A stretch of 64,000 nucleotides of DNA from Xanthostigma xanthostigma (GCA_963575645.1 OY754467.1:40297108-40361107), one strand, 5' to 3'. Positions 47,140 to 58,924 are shown, counted from the stretch's first letter. Notes: generated from the sequence alone by a model not told the origin. Program-made: numbers and translations.

Positions 47140-47290
47140 ATATGTGTTTAGGGTGAGAGATTGTTCGTTTGTTTGTTTGTGTGTTTGTTTGTTTGTGCAC
47201 TTCAATGTCATCATTTATCTGGATTTGATCAATTCAGATGCGGTTTTCTATAAAAAGTTTGTAATTCATCTGCGATGGTTCTTAGCGCAA
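47140..47290 (+). repeat. Dispersed repeat with (GTTT)n tract
   Basis: 'gagcaggtatatgtgtttag' then a GTTT-rich tract (47163-47196), then 'tcatctgcgatggttcttag'. It abuts the next foldback and may be part of it. Confidence 0.45.
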
Positions 47291-47321
47291 GAAATCTCTA
47301 AAAAGTTTAAAATAAAATAAA

Positions 47322-47700
47322 AAACAAAATTAAAAATTTTGAAAAAACCCACTACGGATGTAAACGTTATAATTGAAAATTAACGATTAAATAAAATTTT
47401 GAAACCCCCCCAACTAAAAGGAGGTAAATAATCAAAGAAAAATGTTGGAAGCTGCCATTCGCTGCCCTGAAATTAACTAAAATATTACTAACTTTAAAAT
47501 CACGTTGGGTACGTAAATAATTGTAGTTTTCAATTGAAATTTTCCTATTCTTAATTCAGAGCAGCGAATGGCAGCCCCCAACGGATTTTCTTTGATTATT
47601 TACCTCCTTTTAGTTGGGGGGTTTCAAAATTTTATTTAATCCTTTTTCAATTACAGCGTTTACATCCGTCGTGGGTTTTTTTAAAATGTTTAATTTTGTT
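47322..47700. mobile_element. Foldback element (379 bp)
   Basis: Left blocks 'aacaaaattaaaaattttga', 'cccccaactaaaaggaggta' and 'gctgccattcgctgc' are mirrored by 'gcagcgaatggcagc', 'tacctccttttagttggggg' and 'taattttgtt'. About 85 bases separate the arms. Confidence 0.88.
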
Positions 47701-47715
47701 GTTTATTATGTATAT

Positions 47716-47815
47716 ACCGTGTAAACTCTATATAGCGACACTTAAGAGACTGTGCACTTTATGGCGTTATTGATAGATGATAGTTGTCGTTAAACAGTAA
47801 AGAAAAATATTGTTG
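47716..47815. mobile_element. pogo/Tigger-like MITE, truncated
   Basis: 'cgtgtaaactctatatagcg' and 'gactgtgcactttatggcg' match the right end of 39940-40398 in reverse. Confidence 0.65.
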
Positions 47816-47819
47816 TAAA

Positions 47820-49020
47820 TAAGAGATGCTCAAACTACAAAATCATTTATTAAAAACAACAAATATGACATTCAAATTATATGCAGAAATTAGAAAAATA
47901 CGAATGACATTAAAAATGATGCTATTATAATAAGAACTGAGAGAAATAAGAATGAAACACTGCTAATAATTAATTTATTAATGTTTGGCTCTATTTTTAT
48001 CTTACTAGCATTTCGTGATTAGTTATTGAACTATGTTTTTTATTACTCATGCGGGAAAAGTGGTATCTTTACGCATGCTGTTACGATTGAAAAGTAGCTA
48101 TTTTCATTTACGTGCAGAAACTTTATTTGTCGCACTGAAATTATTGTTTGCCGCACGCAAATTCAGAGAAAAAAACAAAATAATAACGGTGTTAATGTCA
48201 ACGAAACAAACTGTCATTTGAAGCAGATTTGAGGTTAAAATTTTCGATTATGGACTTTTATTCTTGACAATTTTAACAATTGTAACTGAATTTTCAACTT
48301 TTTGATTTAATTTTAATTTTTATTACTTCTAATTTCTTTTTTTAATTCGTAATAAAATTTTAATTATTATTTAATTTAATTCGTAATAAAAAATAGTATC
48401 ACAACGAATAAAATGTATCCGAACGGTTTTTCAGAATTATCTTCTTTTTTTTCTTCATGCTTCCATCGCCCCCCTTATTTTTAATCAACGTATCTCAATT
48501 GTTTCTGAGAATATCAGCGCTTTGAATCGCTTCCGCGTACTCAAAACCTACGAAATTCATTGGCTACTACTTACTCAGGCCGTGTCTCATACCTTTTATA
48601 AAAGTCTAGTGTCAGTTATTCTTAATGGGAAAATTGACTCTTGTAACAAAAAAATACGGCGTGAACGACCAAAAAAACTCGCAGTACGTTTTTCTTCAAT
48701 TTTGGCTAAATAGAATCGATTATTTTTAAACATATTCATTTGCCATAATTCATTTTATAATTACTATTATTTAGTAACAAGTTAAAACGCCGCTTCTCGG
48801 ATACACAAATTAGTTTTCCAATTACTGTGTGTACAGTCGATCAGAGCGAATATTAATCACCATCTCAGCAGTAAATAACACTCAATGGTCAATTTGACTT
48901 ATTGCACACAACATTCTGGTTTTGTGATATGTTTATTTCGTTAAATACTCAGATGTCAATACATTAACAGTGCTTCGAACAAGAGAGGGACCAGGGATTA
49001 ATAAAAACCACCTATTTGTT
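47820..49020. other. No confirmed gene
   Basis: Two short frames (62 and 63 codons, 48033-48221 and 48522-48713) are basic and unrecognised. 'ggacttttattcttgacaat' near 48252 duplicates text near 25594, so this is another dispersed repeat. Confidence 0.4.
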
Positions 49021-49027
49021 TCAGACG

Positions 49028-49614
49028 CGGTCCGGTTCGGCTTCGCCCGAATTTGTAGATTGCCACCGTTTTTTAGTCGACTCGCGTTGAAAAATTGGTC
49101 TCCACGAAGAGGCGCTTTTAGTTTGTCGCGATAATATATAGTCTAAGTTCATCCTGAAGGTCCATACTAAATATTAGAGCTGTAAAAATAACGAGAAATT
49201 GCGTACTCGTATGTATTCGTTACTTAAAGAACCAATACCCGTTACTTTCGAATCGTTACGTTACTCGTTACTTTTCATACGACACACAATCGTGTACTAA
49301 CAGCATCAAGCATCTACCATCGCATCGAGGCGCGTCTCATACGTGATACGGTATGACTTCGTTAGTATAACGTACCTATAACCGCATCAAACGAGTCGAA
49401 CTGACATGGATACGACAAATGCGAGTAACGAAATCAATTTGTAAAGAACGATTCGTTACTTCGAGTCACACGATGTACCCGTTACTCAGTAACGAATACA
49501 TACGGTTTGTTACAGCTCTACTAAAATTATTGGTAAAAAAAAATTAAAATCGAATGGGTAGTTTCGGAGATTACCTTCTTCAACCTAACTTTACCTCTTC
49601 ATAATATTAGTAGA
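49028..49614 (-). mobile_element. Helitron family 1 copy, interrupted by a hAT MITE
   Basis: The plus strand begins 'ccggttcggcttcgcccgaa' and ends 'cataatattagtaga', the reverse of a Helitron beginning TCTACTAATATTATG. The 3' CTAG has decayed. Bases 49175-49520 are a later insertion. A second, 3'-truncated copy follows directly at 49622-49809. Confidence 0.78.
49175..49520. mobile_element. hAT-type MITE (346 bp)
   Basis: Perfect 11-bp inverted ends TAGAGCTGTAA and TTACAGCTCTA. The flanking octamers ctaaatat and ctaaaatt match at six of eight. The host Helitron resumes on both sides, which confirms the insertion. The interior is built of many 'cgttact' and 'agtaacg' motifs in both orientations. 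Confidence 0.85.
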
Positions 49615-49621
49615 GTCGACT

Positions 49622-49809
49622 ATAAATTATTGCAAAATTGGTTTCCATGAGAAGCGCTTTTATTTTGACGCGATAATATATAGCATGCATATGTCCATCC
49701 TGAAGGTCCATTCTAATTGGTAAAAAAAATTTGAAATCGGGTAGGTAGTTTCGGAGATTACCTCCTACATCCAAACTTACAAACTTTACCTCTTCATAAT
49801 ATTAGTAGA
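49622..49809 (-). mobile_element. Helitron family 1, second tandem copy, truncated
   Basis: It starts within the family ('attgcaaaattggtttcc') right after 'agtcgact' and again ends 'ataatattagtagagtcgac'. The same octamer follows both copies, so they form a head-to-tail partial tandem. Confidence 0.75.
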
Positions 49810-49814
49810 GTCGA

Positions 49815-50100
49815 CTTATTTTGCAAAATTTGTTAAGCTCATTATGTTGTTTAACAGTTGCCTAATCCCTAACAAAATGTCTGCTCTATAATAACCGTCA
49901 CGTTCGAATAAGCAATTTGTGTTTTGTAATTACCGTGTCAGTAAAATATAACTATTCTTGTTATTATTATTTGGGAACAGCAAGAAGGTGAAATTATGTA
50001 AAGAACAAGAATGCAGCGTTTGACGGTGATTATTAAGAATAGATAATCTTTTCACTAATCTTTAACAAATCAGTTTAAATTGTACAGGCGAAGATAAAAA
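49815..50100. other. No feature recognised
   Basis: AT-rich sequence. Confidence 0.5.
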
Positions 50101-50101
50101 A

Positions 50102-50740
50102 GTCGGTTTACGGACGATAGTTTTACGTGATAACGTATTCCGTAATACATAACCTAAACCTCCCAAAATTTGGTTTCAATCCGCTTATCCTTGGTGTCGG
50201 AATGATAAGAAATGTCAAAAGTGACGTTTGCAACTGTCAAAGTATTATGTTCTAATAATAATTAGTTATTCCAATACTTAACTTAGAAGGCGTTGCATTT
50301 CACAAAATACTAATGTCAAAAAATTGAATTAAACATTAGAAATGCAGCCGTTTTCATGTTAAGACAAGACATACGTTATCTTCTAATTTCCATGTACGGC
50401 AAACAAAGACGACCGACCGCGTCGCGCCATACATTAGACAACATTGCATTTATACAGCTATTTTTCTATATAAATTTGTATAAAAAAACTGTTTAGGCAA
50501 ATTCTGTTATACGAAATCTATGTAAAATGTTCTCCTCTTTCGTTTAAGACTGGTTTCAAACCGATCTGATTTAAATTGAGCGAGAAATTAGCAAAAAGCA
50601 CGCACAGGGTCAGGCGGAACGTTACGCGTTACGAACGTTAGGATTTTAGGAACGTTAGACTTTTTCGTGCATGCAGCCGGTGTTTTATCAATTTATAAGA
50701 TTGGTGATTTATCAATTTATAAGACGTTATCACGTCAAAA
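50102..50740. mobile_element. Inverted-repeat element, family G, copy 2 (long form)
   Basis: It starts 'cggtttacggacgatagttt' with 'acgtgataacgt' and ends 'ataagacgttatcacgtc'. The interior holds 'tgcatgcagccggtgtttta', also in copy 1 as its reverse. 'gatttatcaatttataag' is duplicated near 50688-50725. Confidence 0.7.
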
Positions 50741-50769
50741 AATTACAATATAAATTTGTTGATTTCGTA

Positions 50770-52190
50770 ATTTTTACCCGACTACGGCGAAGCCAAAAAG
50801 AAGAGTTATGAGTTTAGCAGTCCATGTATGTATGTTTGTATTTACGGATGTTCCACCGTAGCGCCTAAACTATTAATCCGATTTTGATAAATAAGGTGTC
50901 AATCGATTTGTCATTATGACCCGGGTAACATAGGCTACATTTATTTTTGAATTTTGGTCCCAAAGGGGAGCAAATTGAAAACAAATAAAAATAATTTAAA
51001 CAAAAAATAAGTTCAAAAACTAAACCCGACTACTGGAAAGTATAAAACAAGAAAATATTCTCATCTGAGGATAGCCGTGGTCGTATGCCATCTTATGTAT
51101 AAGAGGCCTCTCCAAATGTATATAGCGTGATGCACTTTGCCCTAGAGCAGTGATGGCGAACCTTTTTGTGAAGTGGGTCAAATTTTGTAAATTATTTTTT
51201 TAGCCACTAAGTTACTTGTAAAGGGGGGGGGGGGTTAAATCTATTTTTTTTTAGTTCGAAATTTTTTTTGGACAACACACGACGTTTTACGACCATGCTG
51301 GATTCAGCGTATTTTTTCTATAAGCATGATGATTTTGCCAAAGTTCCGAAATATTTCGGTTTACGTAAAAATCGCATTTTTTAAAGGGGTATGCTTTGAA
51401 AAAATTGCATAAATCGAATTCTTTAATATACGTTAGAAATTGAGCATATGCTTACAGAAAAAATACGCTGAATTCAATGAGCGTAAGCAAACTTCTGTAT
51501 TTCTTTTAGTTTGAAAACTACGGCCATTCGAAGGTTTTATATGATTTTCTGGAAACTATAAACGCAAATAACTTCTGAATTAAAATATGTACAGACGTTT
51601 GTTTGTGCTCATTAGATTCAGCGCGATTTTTTCAATAAGCATGATGATTTTGCCAAAGTTACGAAATATATTCGGTCTTCATCAAAAATCGCCATTTTTT
51701 AAAGGGGCATTGCTTTGAAATTTGAAAAAGTGCAATATTCGAATTCTTTAATATACTTTTGAAATTGAGAATGCTTACAGAAAAAAATACGCTGAATTCA
51801 ATGAGCCTAAGCAAATTTCTGTATCTCTTTTAGTTTGGAATTTAATTTTTATGAAATAACGGTATGGAACACTCAGGGCGCAAATTCTACTCACACATCT
51901 CCGTCTTTTTTTGAGTATTATTGACTGTTCTCTCTTGTATGATATAAAAAATGAGTTTATAGAAATAAACACTTAGGTCATTTAAAAAGCCTGCGTAGGT
52001 CAGTGTCTGACCCGCGGATCATAGGTTCGCCATCACTGCCCTAGAGCTTATGAACACTTAGTACTGTTAAAATGTAATGTTTTGTTAGGGTAGGTGGCAG
52101 ATGACCACGGCTATATCAGATGAGAATATTTTCTTGTTTCTTACTTTTCAGTCGTCGGGTTTCAGTTTTTGAACTTTTTTTTTTTAATTT
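50770..52190. mobile_element. Inverted-repeat element, family A, copy 2, with nested hAT
   Basis: It matches 798-1296, from 'cccgactacggcgaagcc' to 'gtcgtcgggtttcag'. The foldback part runs from 'aagttcaaaaactaaacccg' to 'cgggtttcagtttttgaact'. It is split by the 891-bp element at 51148-52038. Confidence 0.8.
51148..52038. mobile_element. hAT non-autonomous element (891 bp)
   Basis: The ends CAGTGATGGCGAACCT and 'aggttcgccatcactg' are near-perfect inverted repeats with a perfect 8-bp duplication, ccctagag (51140-51147, 52039-52046). The interior has modules alternating in orientation: 'gattcagcgtattttttcta' near 51301 and 51614, and its reverse with 'tacgctgaattcaatgagc' near 51460 and 51790. 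No transposase. Confidence 0.95.
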
Positions 52191-52194
52191 CGAT

Positions 52195-52835
52195 TTTTAG
52201 ATTTACGATTGAAGATTATCATCGCAGTAGAAGAATATTATTTTTTTGTAAAACAGTTTTGCACCACGTTTTTACAATAATTATATTACTATCACGCAAT
52301 ATAATCTTGATTGATGCCACATAGGTCATTTATTTCCTAAAAATTATCAGAGCAAAAAATATTTTACTTTCTATTTATGCGTATTTAACACAAAACATTG
52401 ATTAACTAGAGAACCTATGTAATTATATTAGAAAAAATAATAATTAAAAATTAAACTGTTCAATTTTTTAAAACCAGTAATTACAGTTCTAGTTAACTGA
52501 GATCTAGAAAGTAACACTACCTTATTTCTAGTAAGCGTTAAACGATGTTCCGATAACTACTCATTAAAAGATGTGCAATGCATGCGATCGCTCACCTTAA
52601 ATAAGAGTGCAGACTTAAGAGACATCGCTGTCCAACCTCCACTTAAACTCGTTCCTCGTTAAGTGCACTAATAGATTTTTATCTAGTTGCAAAATTTATT
52701 GTAAATTTTGTAATGCTATCATAATTTTAGAAATTATCTTTTCAATAGTCGCGTGATTCATTTATGGTCAGTTTCTAGTAACACAGAGATCTTAAGCCGG
52801 CCGTACACGGAGTGCTTTAAGCTGTTGATCGTCGA
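52195..52835. other. No feature recognised
   Basis: AT-rich. 'aagccggccgtacacggagt' at 52794 precedes the minisatellite. Confidence 0.5.
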
Positions 52836-52860
52836 ACAACAAATACGAACCGCTCGAACA

Positions 52861-53236
52861 GTCACTATCAACCATTCGAGTAGTCACTGTCAACTGTTCG
52901 AGTAGTCACTACCAATCGTTCGAATAGTGACTGTCAATCGTGCGAACAGCCACTCTCAACCGTTCGAGTAGTCACTGTCAACCGTTCGAGTAGTCACTGT
53001 CAACCGTTCAAACAGTCACTGTCAACCGTTCGAGTAGTCACTGTCAACTGTTCGAGTAGTCACTACCAATCGTTCGAATAGTGACTGTCAATCGTGCGAA
53101 CAGCCAGTCTCAACCGTTCGAGTAGTCACTGTCAACCGTTCGAGTAGTCACTACCAACCGTTTGAATTGTCACTGTCAACCGTTCGAGTAGTCACTGTCA
53201 ACCGTTCAAACAGTCACTGTCAACTTCTCAAGCTGC
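52861..53236 (+). repeat. 22-bp minisatellite with 154-bp higher-order period
   Basis: About 17 units of 'gtcactgtcaaccgttcgag' plus 'ta'. Variants 'actaccaatcgttcgaatag' and 'gtgactgtcaatcgtgcgaa' recur in the same order starting at 52883 and 53037. That is 154 bases, or seven units. Confidence 0.92.
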
Positions 53237-53239
53237 TCG

Positions 53240-54380
53240 CTCAAATTTTGTTGCACTATGAATTTTTAATTTCCAGTGGAAAAAGACGGCACTGGTCAAT
53301 TGCTTAATTTGAATCATATTTCCACTACATGACTATCATTCCACTGAAACGAAAAACCAATAATTTTGTTTTTATACTTACAATTTTTTTCTTTTGTTTC
53401 AGGTAAGAACTTTCTTCAACTTCAAATATTAAAGTATGTAGCCTTTTGTATAATTACATATAATGATAAAATAATGAGTTCAAGTAAGTTTTACTTTTGT
53501 ACTGATTTTTGTATTCTGTTAAAAAAACGGAATTGTTTGACGTAATGAAAAAATAAAATTCACGACACTAAAATACCGAAAAAGTATTTTAAAAAAAATT
53601 ACATTGGAACAAAAATGTTCACTTGATTTGAAGTAAATAAATCAGTAATTAAAAGGACAAAATCGCGATTATAAAATCAACAGAAATTGTAGTTTAATGG
53701 CTGCCAAGGAGCTCTTATTTCACAATTGCAGATTTTTACTTATAACGAATCTAATTTATGTTTTTTTTCTAAATGTTCTTTTTGCGAAATATTAAATTAT
53801 TTTAATGTTACCGAACAAGGATAGGTTTTGACGACGTTGCATATTTAATATAACCGCTAATTAATCAATTAAAGATGACCTCTTAGGGTATAAGCTTGTC
53901 GATCGTTGTAAATTTTCACATTTTATTAGCTAATCCCGCACGAAACGGCTGATCATCTAGCTGTAAATTGCACACAATCCGACATGATAGTCTTCGAACG
54001 CTGTATTTTATTTTATTTATTTACATCAATGGCAATAGTAACATCCAAACTTAGTATTATATGTACTAAATGCACGCTCATAACTTACATTGAACGGCAA
54101 TGTCAGAAAATCTAAAATCATGAAATAATTTTTGTTATAATATTTGCGACAGTGGTTCAAATAAAAAATAAATTATTACAAAACTAAAGTATAACATTAA
54201 CCCGAAACGGACATCGCACAACGCAATAAGGATTTAGAGCGTGCAGTTAGCGCATCAAATAGATTGAAATAATTTTTGCTAACACGTATAATTGAATTAA
54301 ATTGTGGACGTAACACGGCTTCCCACTAAGGTAGTATATTAAAAGCACATATTATTATAGTTAGATTTTTTCCTATAATT
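53240..54380. other. No feature recognised
   Basis: AT-rich sequence. 'ctttcttttgtttcaggtaa' near 53387 also occurs near 1790 and resembles a splice acceptor followed by a repeat. No exon is supported. Confidence 0.45.
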
Positions 54381-54447
54381 CTACAGTAAAATCTCTCTTT
54401 ATGGTCACCTTTATTGAGCGAAATGTGCGCTACTCATAAAAAATATT

Positions 54448-54990
54448 ACAATAGAGTACGCGAGAGAGCAGTGAAAGAGTCTGCAATTAAGAGAGAGAAC
54501 AGTTCCTTATCTCTATGGTAACTAATGGTGCAAAACAATGCTGATTTAAGTAAACAAATTTTTTCATACCTCGATCGAAAGTGCATATCTTTCGGCACCG
54601 ATTGTAAGGCAGAAACTCCTTGGTGGGATTACACGCACTGATGCGGAAAGTACGTACGTTCGTGCGGTAGTAAAGCAAAAACAACCAATCAACTGTTGTT
54701 TAGATGTCGTTTCCATAGCAACCCTATTACATTTTAGCTAATAGCCGCGTACAGCTGTCATTCTTGTTTTTGCGTATAACCTCAAAGCTTCTTGCTTGGA
54801 ATTTATCTGTGTTTTTATATCAGTAATTAATGTATTTAATAATCGTGCTTACGACCGAGGTATGAAGAAAAATAGTATACTATACACCACACTGGCCGAA
54901 AGTGTGATATATACTATTCTGGTTTTCTGCAGCGTTCTCTCTCTTAACTGAGGACATTTTCACTTATGGCAAGCATACGCACTAGCGTAC
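54448..54990. mobile_element. Foldback with nested repeat family F
   Basis: Left arm 'gagtacgcgagagagcagtg' and 'attaagagagagaac' is mirrored by 'gttctctctcttaac' and 'actagcgtactc'. Inside, 'catacctcgatcgaaagtgc' with 'agtgggattacacg'-type text matches 62555-62720. 'cgaggtatgaag' near 54859 gives a second inverted pair. Confidence 0.65.
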
Positions 54991-55099
54991 TCTAGTTACT
55001 TATATCTCTATACCGCTACTCCGTTAAATAACCTTCACGAACAGGCTTTTCTGGTCCGCGCTGCGCTAGTCGTTCTTGATAAGCGCGCGCCGTCTTTAA

Positions 55100-55716
55100 T
55101 CTATACTAAATATATAAAGCTGAAGAGTTTGTTTGTTTGTTTGTTTGAACGCGCTAATCTCAGGAACTACTGGTTCAAATTGATTTTTTTTTTGTTGGAT
55201 AGCCCATTTATCGAGAAAGGCTATAGGCTGTATAATATCACGCTACGACCATTAGGAGCGGAACATTAATAAAAAATGTTGCAAAATGTATCTCACAAAT
55301 AAGCTTCCATTCAGGTAAAATGCACTAACTAAATATACTCATATTAGCGTTGTGAGTAAACAACCCCGGCTGGCTCAATCGGTAGAGCATGCGACTGTCA
55401 ATATCAGGGTCGTGGGTTCGTGCCCCACGTTGGGCGAATATATTTTTATTTTTTTCTATTTTCTACATTGCTTTTAAAGGCTTATATTTAAATTTATTTT
55501 AATTTTATTTAATTAATTAAAAAAAAATTTATTAGTTAAAAAAAGTATAAATACTGCTTTTTATATCGACAAAAACTTTTGAACGGTAACTCCGATCATC
55601 ATGAAATTTGGACACAACATTAATCTCGGTAAACTAAGATGAATGTATGTATACTCATGTTCCTCCCTTCCCCATTCGTTCTTTTACAACCGGGTGAAAT
55701 CGGACGGGACCGCCAG
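55100..55716 (+). mobile_element. Helitron family 2 copy (617 bp)
   Basis: It starts TCTATACTAAATATATAAAG after A and ends 'ggacgggaccgccag' before T. The CTAG has become CCAG, and the 3' hairpin is partly degraded. It carries the tRNA-like unit at 55364-55436. Confidence 0.88.
55364..55436 (+). pseudogene. tRNA-Lys-derived unit, copy 4
   Basis: 'cccggctggctcaatcggta', 'gggtcgtgggttcgtgcccc', 'acgttgggcg'. The anticodon loop is CTGTCAA with a mispaired stem. 'atatatttttatttttttc' follows at once as a possible Pol III stop. Confidence 0.8.
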
Positions 55717-55719
55717 TCT

Positions 55720-56160
55720 AAAAGATTCATCTCTTGAACGGACAAAGCATTGCAGGGATATGGTGTCCGTTGAAGAGAGGTTTAACTGTATACGCGATAT
55801 GTGTCGTAACAATGTGAACTTGGTATGCCACCCACGCCGGTTACTTGCCAGATGAAAGGTCACCAGTGTACGTTATTACTTATTAGTTACTTACGAACGT
55901 GTGTATACCAACTGCACACATATCGTACAGATACTTCAGAACTGTAGGTCCATTAAAGAGACGTTTGATATATTTTATTAATTGTTGGAAATATCAGATG
56001 TGTTCGTATTCAACAGGGTTGGCAAAAATACTGAAACTGAAATCTCATTTTCGTGCACATCCTTATGTTTAGGTATTATATCTACCTGAACGCATTCAAA
56101 AAAAAATTTTAAGGGTTACAAAGCTATACCAATTACATAAAATACAAATAGCATGTAAAG
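55720..56160. other. No feature recognised
   Basis: A 70-codon frame at 55643-55855 overlaps the Helitron end and is unrecognised. The rest is AT-rich. Confidence 0.45.
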
Positions 56161-56166
56161 GTGGCA

Positions 56167-56671
56167 CTTCACATGGCTATTTGTGTTCGCTATTGGGTGT
56201 TTGTTGTATTTGGCAAAATATATGACGTTCAAGGCAAACATGCAAATAGAGGCAAATACGACCATCCACAGATGGCAGTCAAATAGCAAACTCACAAACA
56301 TTTGGCAGCAGAACGCAAGGTTCAAAATTCCAGGAATTTTAGCACTGTTTCATTGTCCCAATTCATTTTCAATAGTAATTGTTCCAGTTCTCGCTCACAG
56401 CACAGACATAAAAATACTGCACGTCCGTACAGGTTCACGGCGCGTGCGCTTCTGAATATGGCCATTGTGTGGACGGTTTATTTGCGTATTTGCCTATTTG
56501 ACTCCTTTGATGTGCCTCGAAAAACCGACAAGCGCACGGTAACGCGTATTTGGTATTGGCCTTATTTGTCAAATAGGCAAATAAGGCCAACACTTTGTCA
56601 AATAGACTGTCTACACTTGGTAATTGTTTGCCAAATATGCCAAATACACAAATACAAATAGCCATGTAAAG
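56167..56671. mobile_element. Inverted-repeat element built of 'caaatag' motifs (505 bp)
   Basis: The ends 'cttcacatggctatttgtgt' and 'acaaatagccatgtaaag' are inverted. Inside, 'gccttatttgtcaaatagg' and 'caaataaggcc' form a strong hairpin near 56560-56590. 'gcaaatac', 'gccaaata' and 'tatttgcc' recur throughout. The overlapping open frames (up to 119 codons) on both strands follow from this motif and are not convincing genes. Confidence 0.75.
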
Positions 56672-56679
56672 AAAGGACA

Positions 56680-57080
56680 TTATAAATCGATCGTTTATGT
56701 TTGAAAAATGATTAGAAATATTTTATTATAAAAAATAGAATGTAATAGAAGGTACTTTTTAAAAAAATGCGCCTGACTGGTCGACATGATAAGTGCTAGA
56801 AATTTTAATGGATCTAAAAAATTCAAACAATTTATTGTAAAATAGGTAAGGATACCTTTAATGGGTATGCGGTGCAATTTTTTTATCTTATGAACAATTT
56901 TTTCGTGAAAAATTTTGGTTTTTAAGTGTTTACAAACAAAATTTTGAAAGAAAAAAAATTGCTCCATGCGCTTTTAAAGGTAACCGTTCTTTACCGTAAT
57001 GTTTTTAAATTATATATGTATTCCATTTTTTATAAAAAAAAAATGTGTTTATCAAACATAAGTGATTATGCCATTTTTTT
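56680..57080. other. No feature recognised
   Basis: AT-rich sequence. Short frames on both strands, none protein-like. Confidence 0.5.
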
Positions 57081-57083
57081 TTT

Positions 57084-57160
57084 TATAAATAAAATTATCG
57101 ACCAATTTTTATTTATTGAAGAGTTCTAATCAGACGTTAATCAAGGATGTGAATTTTTTT
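57084..57160. mobile_element. Foldback family C, copy 3, end only
   Basis: 'aaaattatcgaccaattttt', then 'ttattgaag', 'cagacgttaatcaaggat'. This joins what are the two outer ends of the 10.44-kb copy, with the interior deleted. Confidence 0.65.
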
Positions 57161-57164
57161 TTTC

Positions 57165-58250
57165 TTTAATTGTTAATCTTATACACACTTAAAAATGTCT
57201 AAAAAAGCGTTCTTTTAGAGTGCGTTGAGGTAGTTGTGAACCCTTAAATTAATTATCCATATATTGGGTCAATTTAAGGAAATTTTGATAATTTTGATCT
57301 CAATTGATTGGTTTGGAAATATTATAATGCAGGCTGTATTCATATCGTTTTTTTACATAAAAATACGAGAAAAAAAAATTAATAAGGTAAAAATCAACGT
57401 ACTTCTTGATTAAACAATATTTTAGTTGATGCTTTAATTTTATACTTTCCTGTTGTTCGAAGTCGTTTTTTATAAAGCATTAACTTTTTTTATTTGATAA
57501 TATGCCCAACCCTAATCAAACTCTTCAATAATCAAACTCCCAGATGTTATAATAAGAAAAGTATTTATTAAATGTTTTCACTGCAACAGTTAATAACAAG
57601 AAATCCAGTATCGAGGATAATGCCAAACGAAAACAACATTTTCCTAAAAATAACACAACAAATATAGACCAGCTGTTGTTTAAAGAAAATTATAGTTTTA
57701 TTAATTTTATAAATAAAGTTAAATTGTTTTTTTCGACATAATATTTTACAATCTTTCGGAGCAACTATAAGCGATATAAGCAATAATAGAGAGTTCATCG
57801 TACCATTAATGGTGCAAGCCCTGTTTTCATTGGTAAACTGATAAACCACATTATATTATAACCAGTGGCTATCTTCATGATGTTCCATACGTTACCTTCG
57901 TGTGGTGATCTCTTCTATACCGACCGACTGACCACTGTATATCACTACCACACACGCAGCTAAGATTAATATATGACATGATATGTATGTGCTGATCCCC
58001 CCGTGGCCCCGACGTGGGGCCCTCTGACTCGGATCTACTCCGCTCGTACTACTGAAAAATAATACACAAACCGGCCAAAATTAACTGACAATATCTGCTC
58101 ACATTGAAAGGAATTTTATCAAGAGAAATACCTGTGCCCAGAAAACAAAATCGTGTATGTCAAAATGTGACTATTTACTAACGATTTTGTAAAGTTATTT
58201 TGACCTACAATTTTTTTCTTGTTTACCAGACATATTTCATATTGAACGCT
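57165..58250. other. No confirmed gene; GC-rich patch near 57990
   Basis: AT-rich except for 'gatccccccgtggccccgac' and neighbours near 57995-58050. No frame, RNA or repeat is recognised there. Confidence 0.4.
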
Positions 58251-58253
58251 TAT

Positions 58254-58919
58254 CTATTAGTGCGAGTTCCGGTATTAGAAATATATACCCTCATCTGTTA
58301 TTTGACGATGACAAAGATTATATGTTAGATAATATATACATTGATATATCGCACATAGGTTGCATAGCTAAATCGCGTACCGATACTGTTAAATTAAATA
58401 AATTCTAATTAATTTTTTTAGATCAACTTTCCCAATTTGGTAATCATAAAAATCGAGCCTAAGGTGAATTGATTCTATACATAAATATAGATCATCTACG
58501 TAAACATACCTTGTAAATAGTCGTGTCCTGTGTACTTTGATTTTATTTGTGTCATATTCTCTCATCTTAGGCTCGATTTTTATGATTAACAAATCGAGAA
58601 AGTTTGTCCAAAAAAGTTAATTAGAATTTATTTAATTTAACAGCATCGGTACGCGATTTAGCTAGACAACCCATGTGCGATTTATCAATGTATATGTCGC
58701 CGGGATATTGTCAAACCCGTGATATTATAATTTCACTTAGTGAAATTATAATATCACGAATCTTTGTCAATCGTGATATTGTTATTTCACTAGTGAAATT
58801 ACAAAATCACGGATTTGACAATATCCCGGCGACATATATATTGTTTAACACATAATCTTTGTCGTCATCAAACTAACAGATGAGGGTATATATTTCTAAT
58901 ACCGGATCTCGCACTATTG
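58254..58919. mobile_element. Large foldback with a second palindromic element nested in one arm
   Basis: The outer arms include 'tagtgcgagttccggtatta', 'atatataccctcatctgtta', 'gctaaatcgcgtaccgat' and 'aatcataaaaatcgagccta'. Their reverses lie at 58563-58919. The right arm alone is interrupted at 58696-58833 by an inserted 138-bp palindromic unit. Confidence 0.88.
58696..58833. mobile_element. 138-bp palindromic element nested in a foldback arm
   Basis: The ends gtcgccgggatattgtcaaa and 'tttgacaatatcccggcgac' are perfect inverted repeats of 20 bases. Inside, 'cgtgatattataatttcact' and 'agtgaaattataatatcacg' and a second similar pair form further palindromes. TA-rich target sequence (tatat / atata) lies on both sides. 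Confidence 0.88.
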
Positions 58920-58924
58920 GATTT

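Noticed and set aside
56302-56661. 119-codon open frame as a host gene
   Set aside because: It lies wholly in an inverted-repeat element rich in 'caaatag' motifs and overlaps open frames on the other strand.
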